Notes: generated from the letters alone by a model not told the origin. Counted from the stretch's first letter, positions 1-5,628 are shown. The stretch: 5,628 nt of DNA from Acidobacteriaceae bacterium (GCA_003156615.1 PMHI01000503.1:8282-13909); one strand, 5' to 3'. Program-made: numbers and translations.

Positions 1-719
1 CGCATGTTGTAGTTCACGAAGGGCTGCATCAGCATTTGATTTACATCTGGTCGCGCGGAGGGTCCTGCCACAGAGAATAGGTTTTGCACCAGTGTTCCAA
101 ATAGCCAATGACCTTGGATACTCAGCGCAACGGCAGTAGGCCCGATGCTGACTTTCTTTGTTCCGAGGATGCCTTCTGTTGCGGTAGGCAAGGAAATGAC
201 TGGCCCTGCACCCCAAATGACCTTGCCCACTATTACAGGTGAAAAGAACAATGAAGTCTGCACATCTCCTAGTCCGCTCGCTCCGTTCACGCCGGGAGCC
301 AGGTCCGGCACTTGGGCCACGGGAATGACGGTCCGCGTAATCAAATTCCAATCGTTCGACAATTTGAAAGGGACGACAGGTTTCATCTCTAGGACGTAAC
401 TGTCTTCCTTATCGATGCCGGTGTTAGGGTAGAAATCGTTTTCTAGCGGCACTGAGATTACGTTAGCAATAGGATTCTGGGCTTGCTTGGCTATCTCAGA
501 TGTCTTTTGCTCCGACGAATCCTGTGCCCAGGTTGGTAAAGCTCCTAGACACATCAGACTCATTGCGACTGACACGATCCACAACCTTGCCCGGAATCCG
601 GGCCATACAAATCGATTCGCCGAAAGGAGTGCTCTCTTTTTGTTCTTGTGGAGATCTTCTATGGTGTTCTTGAATCCCCGACCCGCCTCCGGAATGACTG
701 CATTCTGAACTCGCCCCAT
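1..719 (-). CDS. Outer-membrane beta-barrel-like protein of the 'neuromedin U / putative transporter' family, partial (C-terminus off the left edge)
   Basis: Read on the minus strand, an open frame starts at ATG 719-717 and stays open to position 1, giving 239 complete residues. Residues 1-44 are a basic N-region (HKNKKR near residues 24-29, then GFRAR). A hydrophobic stretch follows at about 46-61 and a signal-peptidase-I-like site LPTWA|Q after residue 65, so export to the periplasm or outer membrane is expected. The mature part has the alternating pattern and family-style phrases of bacterial proteins often mislabelled 'neuromedin U' or 'transporter' (related to the phenol-degradation MetA barrel family): QNPIANVISVPLEND (81-95), SNDWNLITRTVIP (121-133), GLGDVQTSLFFSP (149-161) and RPDVNQMLMQPF (223-234). 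The family assignment is from remembered similarity, and the substrate is unknown. A stop (TAA, 730-728 on the minus strand) lies just upstream in frame, so the only earlier start is GTG 728-726, too close to the ribosome site. The long pre-signal region is unusual, and an internal start is possible. Confidence 0.8.
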   Translation of the reverse strand, partial: MGRVQNAVIPEAGRGFKNTIEDLHKNKKRALLSANRFVWPGFRARLWIVSVAMSLMCLGALPTWAQDSSEQKTSEIAKQAQNPIANVISVPLENDFYPNTGIDKEDSYVLEMKPVVPFKLSNDWNLITRTVIPVAQVPDLAPGVNGASGLGDVQTSLFFSPVIVGKVIWGAGPVISLPTATEGILGTKKVSIGPTAVALSIQGHWLFGTLVQNLFSVAGPSARPDVNQMLMQPFVNYNM

Positions 720-731
720 GATTTCCACTTA

Positions 732-739
732 CTCCTTTT
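732..739 (-). promoter_or_regulatory. Ribosome binding site for the minus-strand barrel gene
   Basis: The minus strand reads AAAAGGAG here, 12 nt ahead of ATG 719. That spacing is longer than usual. The nearer in-frame GTG at 728-726 would leave only 3 nt, so the ATG is preferred. Confidence 0.5.
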
Positions 740-830
740 CCTTTTCTTGAACCTGAATCGTTTCCGGCGGCCATGATTACCGCTCAAAAACCCGCACGTC
801 CAAAATTCGCACGTCGTTCCAAGTCCGGGG

Positions 831-950
831 ATGTGAGCAACTGATAGCTCACAGTGATTTGGGTTGAGGTCGTCCGGGGGGACACGTAGGCTTTCGAGAG
901 CCGACTCCAAGCACGAGAGCCGATCACTGTGAGCTAGCTGTTGATCACGT
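831..950. repeat. Imperfect inverted repeat (28-nt arms, 64-nt spacer) in the divergent intergenic region
   Basis: Left arm 831-858 and right arm 923-950 are reverse complements at 24 of 28 positions. The inner 14 bases are perfect (TAGCTCACAGTGAT at 845-858 against ATCACTGTGAGCTA at 923-936). Each inner arm contains the odd palindrome TCAC-N-GTGA (849-857 and 924-932). The element sits between the divergently transcribed barrel gene (start 719) and the CoA-transferase (start 1030). It could be a pair of regulator sites, a cruciform or RNA hairpin, or a small palindromic intergenic repeat. No target-site duplication is visible at its ends. A 10-bp direct repeat, CGAGAGCCGA (895-904, 914-923), lies in and just beyond the spacer, and an 8-bp direct repeat, CGCACGTC (793-800, 808-815), lies outside it. 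The remaining part of the 720-1029 gap shows no gene. Confidence 0.75.
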
Positions 951-1016
951 TTTCAGGTTCGCTGAATGCTGCGAATATCTGGGTGTGATCGGAGATGCTG
1001 GACAACCGATCACGAC

Positions 1017-1022
1017 AAGGAG
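1017..1022 (+). promoter_or_regulatory. Ribosome binding site that sets the CoA-transferase start
   Basis: AAGGAG lies 7 nt ahead of the in-frame GTG at 1030. The longer frame begins at GTG 985, which has no purine-rich site ahead of it, so 1030 is the better start. Confidence 0.75.
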
Positions 1023-1029
1023 ACGGATT

Positions 1030-2520
1030 GTGAATGCAGCAGAAAAGCTAGCCGAGGGCATACTCGCCAACTACAACAATCAGTTACAGAGCGCGATTGA
1101 TCTACCCGCACACGTTGAGTCCCTACTGCAAAGACTAGGGGCAACAACTTCTGATTGCGGAGGTAAGGTCACCTATTACGGCTCCGATCCCATCACACCC
1201 GATCGATTGCCATATGGATCTATCAGCGCAATCTCGCTCGCGGCCAAGGCGATCCTAATCGCAAAGATATGGAAGAAACGTACGGGCGAGGGGCAGGAGG
1301 TTCATATCGACGTGCGTAAGGCTTTGCGGCGCCTCACGCCGTTCCTCGACGGGAAGTGGGAACTGGTCAACGGATTCCCCGGACGCACGGATGCGCATAG
1401 CCCATTTATCGGCGGTCCGGATATTGTTCCTACCAAGGATGGCAAGTGGGTCATGCTTGCCGATGTGTTTCCCGCGTTACGCCAGCACGCACTCGATGTC
1501 CTCAAACCCAAGGGTGGCTTTTATGAAGCGGTACGCGACGCGGTGAAAGAGTGGAACGGTGAGGAACTTGAAGACGCCGGTGAGAAAGCGGGCATCCCAA
1601 TGCCACTCGCCCGCAATATCAAAGACGTGCTGAAGATGGATGCCTTCACCAAGTCTGTGGGGCTAATGCCCCTCGTGAGTGTTGAGAAAGTAGGCGAAAG
1701 TAATCCTATACCATTTACGCCCAATCCGAAGACACCGCTTGACGGCATCCGTCAGCTGGCTACAACTCATGTCATTGCAGGCCCATCAATCGGTCGCGCA
1801 ATGGCCTTGCATGGTGCCGACGCGCTCAACGTGTGGCGGCCATCCGATGTCGAGCACACGCTCTGGCACTACACCTCGCATGTCGGAATGCGTTCCACCA
1901 TGCTTGAGTTGGGTAACAAAGAAGGCCAAGCGAAGTTCCGGGAGCTCCTTTCCAAGGCCGACGTATTCGTCTCGAATCGCCGTAAGGGATGGAGGGAGCG
2001 ATTTAATATCACGCCGGAGGAAACGATTAAGCAGCGACCGGGTCTAATCGATACACAGATCACCTGGGCCGGCGAAACCGGACCGTGGTCGAGTCGTGTC
2101 GGCTTCGACATCACCGCCACTCTCGCGTGGGGCCTCGACAACATTGAGGGTAGCGACGAGAAGCCGGCACATCCGTCGATCTTCGTGGCCTGCGACTACG
2201 TAGCGGGTTGGCTAGCAACCTGCGGCATCCTATCGGCACTCCTACGGCGCGCCAAGGAGGGCGGAAGCTACCGCGTCGTGGTTTCCTTGTCACGCACCGC
2301 TCTCTGGCTTGCTGAGTTGGGTATCTTCGATCGCGACTACGCGACAAGAACAGCCGGCTCAAATGATGAGCACCTTTATCCGGATCCCGATGGGTTCGTT
2401 GTCGATACGCCAATGGGTCGCTATACCGGCGTCAAGGAAATGATCGAGATGTCGAAGACGCCGGGAGAATACAAGTATCCATTGACTCCGTTGGGTTCGT
2501 GGCAGCCGAGCTGGCTCTAA
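1030..2520 (+). CDS. CoA-transferase family III (CaiB/BaiF type), long form with permuted half-domains
   Basis: This family moves coenzyme A between carboxylic acids in the cytoplasm, through an aspartyl-CoA intermediate. The product is about 496 residues, against about 400 for ordinary members. Residues 236-272 match the usual family N-terminus (PLDGIRQL...VIAGPSIGRAMALHGADALNVWRP). A SKADVFVSNRR segment and a PGLIDTQITWAGETGPWSSR segment follow. VACDYVAGW then puts Asp389 at the position of the catalytic Asp (Asp169 in formyl-CoA transferase), followed by GILSALLRR and VVVSLSRTALWL. Residues 1-235 instead look like the second half of the same fold: a copy of that helix-strand motif at 62-99 (LAAKAILIAKIWKKRTGEGQ, then VHIDV) with Ser64 where the Asp would be, then DGKWVMLADVF and AGIPMPLARNIKDVL, typical of the C-terminal part. 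The acid substrate cannot be told from sequence. The start is set by AAGGAG at 1017-1022; GTG 985 is the alternative (511 residues). It stands alone, with a 310-bp divergent gap upstream and no partner enzyme beside it. Confidence 0.9.
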   Translation: MNAAEKLAEGILANYNNQLQSAIDLPAHVESLLQRLGATTSDCGGKVTYYGSDPITPDRLPYGSISAISLAAKAILIAKIWKKRTGEGQEVHIDVRKALRRLTPFLDGKWELVNGFPGRTDAHSPFIGGPDIVPTKDGKWVMLADVFPALRQHALDVLKPKGGFYEAVRDAVKEWNGEELEDAGEKAGIPMPLARNIKDVLKMDAFTKSVGLMPLVSVEKVGESNPIPFTPNPKTPLDGIRQLATTHVIAGPSIGRAMALHGADALNVWRPSDVEHTLWHYTSHVGMRSTMLELGNKEGQAKFRELLSKADVFVSNRRKGWRERFNITPEETIKQRPGLIDTQITWAGETGPWSSRVGFDITATLAWGLDNIEGSDEKPAHPSIFVACDYVAGWLATCGILSALLRRAKEGGSYRVVVSLSRTALWLAELGIFDRDYATRTAGSNDEHLYPDPDGFVVDTPMGRYTGVKEMIEMSKTPGEYKYPLTPLGSWQPSWL

Positions 2521-2850
2521 TCGGGGTCTGCTAAGAAAATTAGGGCGAACTCAAAATAATCCCACACTATCCACTGTGATCGAAAGAAACAGCTTGCGAG
2601 GGTTGTCTGCTGCCGGATTCAGACAAAAGGACGGGGGTCGAGGACGTGAGCGCTCGGAAGCTGCATGGGAGAGAGTAGAGCGCAAATGCAAGGTAGCTTG
2701 AGCACTGTGGCTTCACACCTACGACTCTCGTGAGGGTTGCGTGTTGAGAGCGATAATTCCATTTTGGCCCTCTTCGTGCAAACACAATGATCGCCGGCGA
2801 AGGGACGCACAAAAATCCAGACCTTTGTTAAGCAGCATGGAGACAGATGC
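2521..2850. other. Intergenic stretch, no gene recognised
   Basis: These 330 bases between the CoA-transferase stop and the hydrolase leader carry no ORF with a recognisable product and no clear stem-loop plus T-run terminator. A CCACTGTGA (2571-2579) is one base away from the TCACTGTGA of the repeat at 831-950. A GATAAT (2752-2757) could serve as a -10 element for the hydrolase, but no good -35 lies at the right distance. Confidence 0.5.
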
Positions 2851-2985
2851 ATAAACAAATTCACTCGACGCGACATGCTGATCGGCGGAGTTGCGGCGTT
2901 AGCAGCCACCACATTGCCAGTCGTAGCAATCTCGAGATCAATAACGGATTCACTATCGCTGAATAACACAAAAGGAGACGATTCC
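2851..2985 (+). other. Twin-arginine (Tat) leader region of the hydrolase, without a normal start codon
   Basis: In the hydrolase frame, codons from 2851 read I(ATA)[18 protein letters not shown], a textbook Tat signal: FTRRDML followed by a hydrophobic small-residue stretch and a TTLPVVA end. From the upstream TGA (2788-2790) to ATG 2875 the frame contains no ATG, GTG or TTG. The first ATG (2875) lies after the twin arginines. ATA 2851 has a good ribosome site (GGAGA 2839-2843, 7 nt away), so it is probably a decayed ATG or, less likely, a rare ATA start. An out-of-frame ATG at 2847 would need a frameshift to reach the leader. Confidence 0.6.
2971..2977 (+). promoter_or_regulatory. Ribosome binding site for the internal (cytoplasmic) start of the hydrolase
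   Basis: AAAGGAG lies 8 nt ahead of ATG 2986. This is the strongest translation signal in the locus. It fits the usual leaderless N-terminus of this family (MATITTKDG). Confidence 0.6.
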
Positions 2986-3839
2986 ATGGCAACGATCACG
3001 ACAAAAGATGGCGCAACGATCTTCCACAAAGACTGGGGCCCGAAGAATGCCCAGCCCATTGTGTTTCACCACGGCTGGCCCCTGTCGTCGGACGATTGGG
3101 ACGCTCAGATGCTGTTCTTCGTTGCCAACGGCTATCGCGTCATTGTGCACGACCGGCGCGGTCATGGTCGCTCCTCGCAGGTGGCCACCGGCCACGACAT
3201 GGACCACTATGCGTCCGACGCCTCGGCGGTCGTCGAGCATCTAGACCTAAGAAATGCGATTCATGTTGGCCATTCGACGGGTGGTGGCGAGGTAGCACGC
3301 TATGTTGCGAAGTACGGCGAGCCTCATGGCCGCGTAGCCAAGGCCGTGCTGATTGCCGCTGTTCCCCCGCTCATGGTCAAGACTGAGAAGAATTCAGACG
3401 GAACTCCGATCGAAGTGTTGGATGGCTTCCGCAAGGCGCTGGCTGAGAATAGGGCTCAATTCTTTCTTGATGTGGCTTCAGGTCCGTTTTACGGCTTCAA
3501 CCGACCAAGGGCGAAGGCGTCCCAGGGAATCATCCAGAATTGGTGGCGCCAGGGGATGATGGGCGGCGCACTCGCTCATTAAGCAGGCATCAAGGCTTTC
3601 TCCGAGACAGACCAAACGGCCGATCTGAAAGCGATCACGGTGCCGACTTTCGTGATGCAGGGAGACGATGACCAAATTGTGCCGTACAAAGACGCCTCAG
3701 TTCTGCAGGCCAAGCTGCTCAAGCATGGCACGCTCAAGATTTACCCGGGGTTTCCACACGGCATGATTACCACGAAAGCCGACGCGATCAATGCGGACAT
3801 CCTCGCATTCATCAAAGGGGAGGCAGTCAAGGCTGCCTG

Positions 3840-4016
3840 ATGCTTGACCGCAGCCAGGTGAAGGCGATTGTACGAGTTCAGAGATGGCAAGAAGGGGTGT
3901 TAGCCGGAGACGTTTCGAGCCGGATCCCGGTCGAGAAGCGAGCCGCGCGCCTGGTCCTTAGGTTCTTATATCGCCGCCAATCGAGTCGCTGTGGCGCCGG
4001 GCACAATGACCCTTAG
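3840..4016 (+). CDS. Possible small basic protein of 58 residues, doubtful
   Basis: ATG 3840-3842 overlaps the hydrolase stop (TGATG) and the frame runs to TAG 4014-4016. The product begins MLDRSQVKAIVRVQRW and is rich in Arg and Val. I do not recognise it. The overlap is the kind used for translational coupling, but there is no ribosome site of its own in clear position and the sequence shows no domain. It may be chance. Confidence 0.2.
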   Translation: MLDRSQVKAIVRVQRWQEGVLAGDVSSRIPVEKRAARLVLRFLYRRQSSRCGAGHNDP

Positions 4017-4192
4017 ACCGATATTTGCCTTTTGGCGGACAGGATGTTGATACGGTCGTACGGATGCGCCATCGCTACACCTACACCTTCGGCTTCCTTT
4101 CAGGTCGGCCTAGATGGTGTGGGGCCTTTGTGACCGGTGTTTGGATCGGCCTTTCGTAAAGGTCAAACCAGTCAAGTTCCTATATTGATCGA
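4017..4192. other. Intergenic region upstream of the PsiE-family gene
   Basis: No gene is seen. Close to the next gene there is a short hairpin, CCTTT-CGT-AAAGG (4150-4162), extended by a G-C pair and a G-T wobble pair to 4148-4164. A TATATT (4181-4186) lies 6 nt ahead of ATG 4193. GTCAA occurs twice, 9 bp apart (4162-4166, 4171-4175). This does not fit the 11-bp-period Pho box. Confidence 0.4.
4181..4186 (+). promoter_or_regulatory. Candidate -10 element just ahead of the PsiE-family start
   Basis: TATATT sits 6 nt upstream of ATG 4193, and no purine-rich ribosome site is present in that gap. If it is a real -10, transcription would begin at or next to the ATG and the message would be leaderless. 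No good -35 is found 16-18 bp upstream, so this is weak. Confidence 0.25.
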
Positions 4193-4672
4193 ATGCCAGA
4201 ACCAAACAAAAATGATGTCACCTCAGTACCTCGACGAATCGGCGTCGCTTTGTCATTGGCTGAGCAAATTGTCTACGTAGGCCTCGGTCTTGTGCTCACC
4301 ATTTGTGCCCTTGCTCTTCTCGCTGGGGCTTTCAAACATGTTGTTTCTTGCTTGTGGCACAGGAATCTTATCAGTCAGATCGTGAGCGTTCTGGATCAGC
4401 TGCTGCTCGTGCTGCTGATCATTGAGTTGCTGTACACCGTGCAGGTTTCCCTCCGGGAACACAAATTAGTTTTTGAGCCATTCCTCGTGGTAGGGCTAGT
4501 GTCTGCGATTCGGCGAATTCTCATCATCACAGCGGAAATGACTAAGCTTCCAGAGTCAAGCCAGGCGATCTTCCAACGAGCGATGCTGGAGCTTAGTGTA
4601 CTTTCGGTCATGATCGTGATCTTAGTCGGCTCTCTGATTTTCCTCCAACGCTCCGCCCCGGTCGGTGATTAA
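4193..4672 (+). CDS. PsiE-family (phosphate-starvation-inducible) integral membrane protein
   Basis: The 159-residue product is a small inner-membrane protein with four likely helices at about residues 26-50, 62-85, 96-114 and 133-151. The third carries the family hallmark EPFLVVGLVSAIRRILI, residues 95-111, followed by ITAE. A glutamate (Glu78) sits within the second helix (LLIIELL). E. coli PsiE is induced by phosphate starvation and its molecular role is unknown, so the name gives family, not function. The N-terminus is short and polar (MPEPNKNDV), placing it probably in the cytoplasm. An in-frame TAA at 4157-4159 limits how far upstream the start can lie. ATG 4193 is the only standard start before the first helix, but it lacks a ribosome site. 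The gene stands alone, more than 350 bp after the broken hydrolase. I see no recognisable Pho box, so phosphate control is not supported by this sequence. Confidence 0.85.
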   Translation: MPEPNKNDVTSVPRRIGVALSLAEQIVYVGLGLVLTICALALLAGAFKHVVSCLWHRNLISQIVSVLDQLLLVLLIIELLYTVQVSLREHKLVFEPFLVVGLVSAIRRILIITAEMTKLPESSQAIFQRAMLELSVLSVMIVILVGSLIFLQRSAPVGD

Positions 4673-5204
4673 CGGACAAATGCATACCCTGTTATACGTG
4701 TTGGCTGATTCAAAGAGCCAAAGTGTCGTCACCCGACAGTTCGTTTGCCCATCGGACAGTCTCGACTTCAGAAGACCTCAAGCCAAGTCCGATGCCGAGG
4801 TGTCCTTCAATGGCGAGAGGTTTTCCAGCAGCATTTGTGAAAGCAATCCTTTTCAAGACGGCTAGGCGGCTTAAGTTTTCTGAACGGAAGGCAAATCGCT
4901 GATGCCGGGATGGCCCGATCGACCTCGGCGCTGAAGACGACGCTCGGGGGAAGTTCCGTGTCACGGCCAACGGCAGATGAACTCCAGATCAGGCTGAATC
5001 TTGACCATCCATGATCCATGAAACGTTCCTATACCTTACTGAAACTGCTTTCGGAAGCCATCCGTGCCGCGTGTTTCAGCAACTTACCATCGGCCCTCGT
5101 ACTTTCACGGCGATAACCTAAGGTCAACGAGCGAGATCAACAAGAAGAATCCGAATGCAACCCAAAAGCTAGGATCTTTGGCATTTCGCAGGAAGTCCGC
5201 GTGA
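4673..5204. other. Long stretch without a recognisable gene
   Basis: Several short frames exist on both strands (for example minus 4710-4970 and 4807-5019, plus 4665-4865). None has a ribosome site together with a recognisable motif, and they overlap one another, as expected of chance frames in moderately GC-rich DNA. No terminator with a T-run is visible after the PsiE gene. Confidence 0.5.
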
Positions 5205-5468
5205 CTGCAATCGGGCGATCTGGAGGGCTTATCCCAAGTCGAAAGTGTCGATTCGGAAAGTGTTGATGAGTTGATGGAGGAAGGCAACGCGTTCGAGGCT
5301 GGGATTGTATCGGGCGTCGAAAATTCGAGAGAACGGGGCGGTAGAGAGATTCGCACCCGTGCCGAAGCCGCCGACATCGTCGAGCCCGACCACGCACAAG
5401 TTGCCGGGAATTTGATATTCCGCATCGGGGGCAGTCGTCATCAGACGTCCCGGCGGTTCGGTCGTTAA
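5205..5468 (+). pseudogene. Remnant of a small acidic protein (tentative)
   Basis: After a TGA at 5202-5204 the frame stays open for 87 codons to TAA 5466-5468. Its first third is strikingly acidic and regular: SGDLEGLSQVESVDSESVDE, then LMEEGNAFEAGIVSGVEN, followed by EIRTRAEAADIVEPDH. This resembles, from memory only, the C-terminal part of small acidic hypothetical proteins of soil bacteria that end in an (E)VRTHEVP-DDVP-like tail. Here the tail is altered and runs on into unrelated-looking sequence. The coding-like part begins directly after the TGA, before any start codon (TTG 5271 and ATG 5274 come late, inside the conserved-looking part), so the 5' end seems lost. Function is unknown. 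Confidence 0.35.
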
Positions 5469-5628
5469 CACAATATGAAGTTAGGTAGCTCTCCAGCGTC
5501 CAACCCCCAAAGCGAGGGTCCGCGCTCCGCGTGCGTTCAGTTTTGCATGTCCGTCCCGTGCCGTTTCCGTGCCGTTAACACGAAATTGCACCGAACTAGC
5601 CGCGTTAGATGCCATCTGCCGCGGTCTA
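5469..5628. other. Right-edge sequence, no gene recognised
   Basis: A 44-residue minus-strand frame (ATG 5615 to TAA 5481) is present, beginning MASNAASSVQFRVNGTETAR, but it lacks a ribosome site and I do not recognise it. CGTTAACAC occurs twice (5463-5471 and 5573-5581). Confidence 0.35.
5556..5576. repeat. Short tandem repeat, 11-bp period, two copies
   Basis: CCGTGCCGTT occurs at 5556-5565 and again at 5567-5576, one period of 11 bp apart. It is preceded by a partial CCGTC (5551-5555) and runs into the second CGTTAACAC (5573-5581). Function is unknown. Confidence 0.6.

Larger units (their letters stand above)
2851..3840 (+). pseudogene. Alpha/beta hydrolase, cofactor-free chloroperoxidase (haloperoxidase) type, interrupted by an in-frame stop
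   Basis: Relatives are alpha/beta-fold serine hydrolases with haloperoxidase or esterase-type activity. From ATG 2986 the frame spans 284 codons, close to the family's usual 270-280 residues. It shows the oxyanion-loop [15 protein letters not shown], the nucleophile elbow GHSTGGG (Ser97), GDDDQIVP (Asp228 as likely triad acid) and FPHGM (His258). A TAA at 3580-3582 (codon 199) stops the frame after GMMGGALAH. The same frame resumes at once with AGIKAFSETD and runs to TGA 3838-3840. Relatives, as remembered, have Tyr at this place, so TAC or TAT to TAA is the simplest change. The truncated product (198 residues from ATG 2986) keeps the Ser but loses Asp and His, so it should be inactive. Upstream is a Tat leader lacking a standard start (2851). 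Conservation on both sides of the stop indicates recent loss, readthrough or a base error. A caller ignoring this would report two pieces, 2875-3582 and 3640-3840. Confidence 0.85.

Noticed and set aside
496..910. Two minus-strand frames (496-774 and 659-910)
   Set aside because: They overlap the signal-peptide part of the barrel gene in other frames or the intergenic gap, and their translations are rich in Ser/Gly/Arg with no family resemblance.
985..1029. GTG 985 as the CoA-transferase start
   Set aside because: It has no ribosome site, and the added 15 residues look unrelated to the family. GTG 1030 has AAGGAG at ideal spacing.
2576..2701. 41-residue plus-strand frame from GTG 2576
   Set aside because: There is no ribosome site, the composition is biased to Arg/Glu and no family is recognisable. 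It is likely chance.
2619..3059. 146-residue minus-strand frame across the hydrolase 5' end
   Set aside because: It lies antisense to the clear Tat leader and enzyme N-terminus. It is a shadow frame.
3913..3936. Stem-loop around CCGG-ATC-CCGG as a terminator for the hydrolase
   Set aside because: The stem has a bulge and no T-run follows, so it is not convincing as an intrinsic terminator.
4162..4175. GTCAA direct repeat upstream of the PsiE-family gene as a Pho box
   Set aside because: The period is 9 bp, not 11, and the sequence does not match the CTGTCAT-type half-site.
5105..5425. 106-residue minus-strand frame ending in a hydrophobic FFLLISLVDL stretch
   Set aside because: It is antisense to the acidic coding-like stretch, with no ribosome site. 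The hydrophobic end is readily explained by chance.

Overview
The window is a 5.6 kb piece of a bacterial chromosome with mixed, moderate GC. It has well-spaced genes and no tRNA, rRNA, CRISPR array or intact mobile element that I can see. The gene content is an outer-membrane 'neuromedin U/transporter-like' beta-barrel, a long family III CoA-transferase, a Tat-exported chloroperoxidase-type alpha/beta hydrolase and a PsiE-family membrane protein. This fits a soil-type Gram-negative such as an Acidobacteriota or Rhizobiales member. That assignment is inference from gene style, not from a marker gene.

Layout. Positions 719 to 1 (minus strand, running off the left edge) encode a secreted beta-barrel-like protein whose first 239 residues are present. 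A divergent intergenic region of about 310 bp follows. It holds a strong imperfect inverted repeat of 28-nt arms (831-858 and 923-950), each arm ending in a TCAC-N-GTGA palindrome. Positions 1030-2520 (plus) encode a CoA-transferase of about 496 residues. Its order of motifs looks permuted: second-half motifs of the family III fold come first, and a canonical first half with the catalytic-type Asp389 comes last. After about 330 bp without a recognisable gene, 2851-3840 (plus) holds an alpha/beta hydrolase of the cofactor-free haloperoxidase type with a Tat leader. It is broken by an in-frame TAA at 3580-3582, between the nucleophile and the Asp/His of the triad. Its Tat leader also lacks an ordinary start codon, with ATA standing where an ATG would be expected. 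Positions 4193-4672 (plus) encode an intact four-helix PsiE-family protein.

The last ~950 bp (4673-5628) contain no convincing intact gene. There is one acidic open stretch (5205-5468) that looks like the remnant of a small acidic protein, and a short 11-bp tandem repeat near the right edge. The genes do not form an obvious operon. Spacings are 300 bp or more, each gene appears to have its own signals, and the window reads as a set of independent accessory genes with some decay towards the right. I found no convincing new multi-gene system. The items most worth following are the permuted CoA-transferase, the doubly damaged hydrolase and the inverted repeat in the divergent promoter region.
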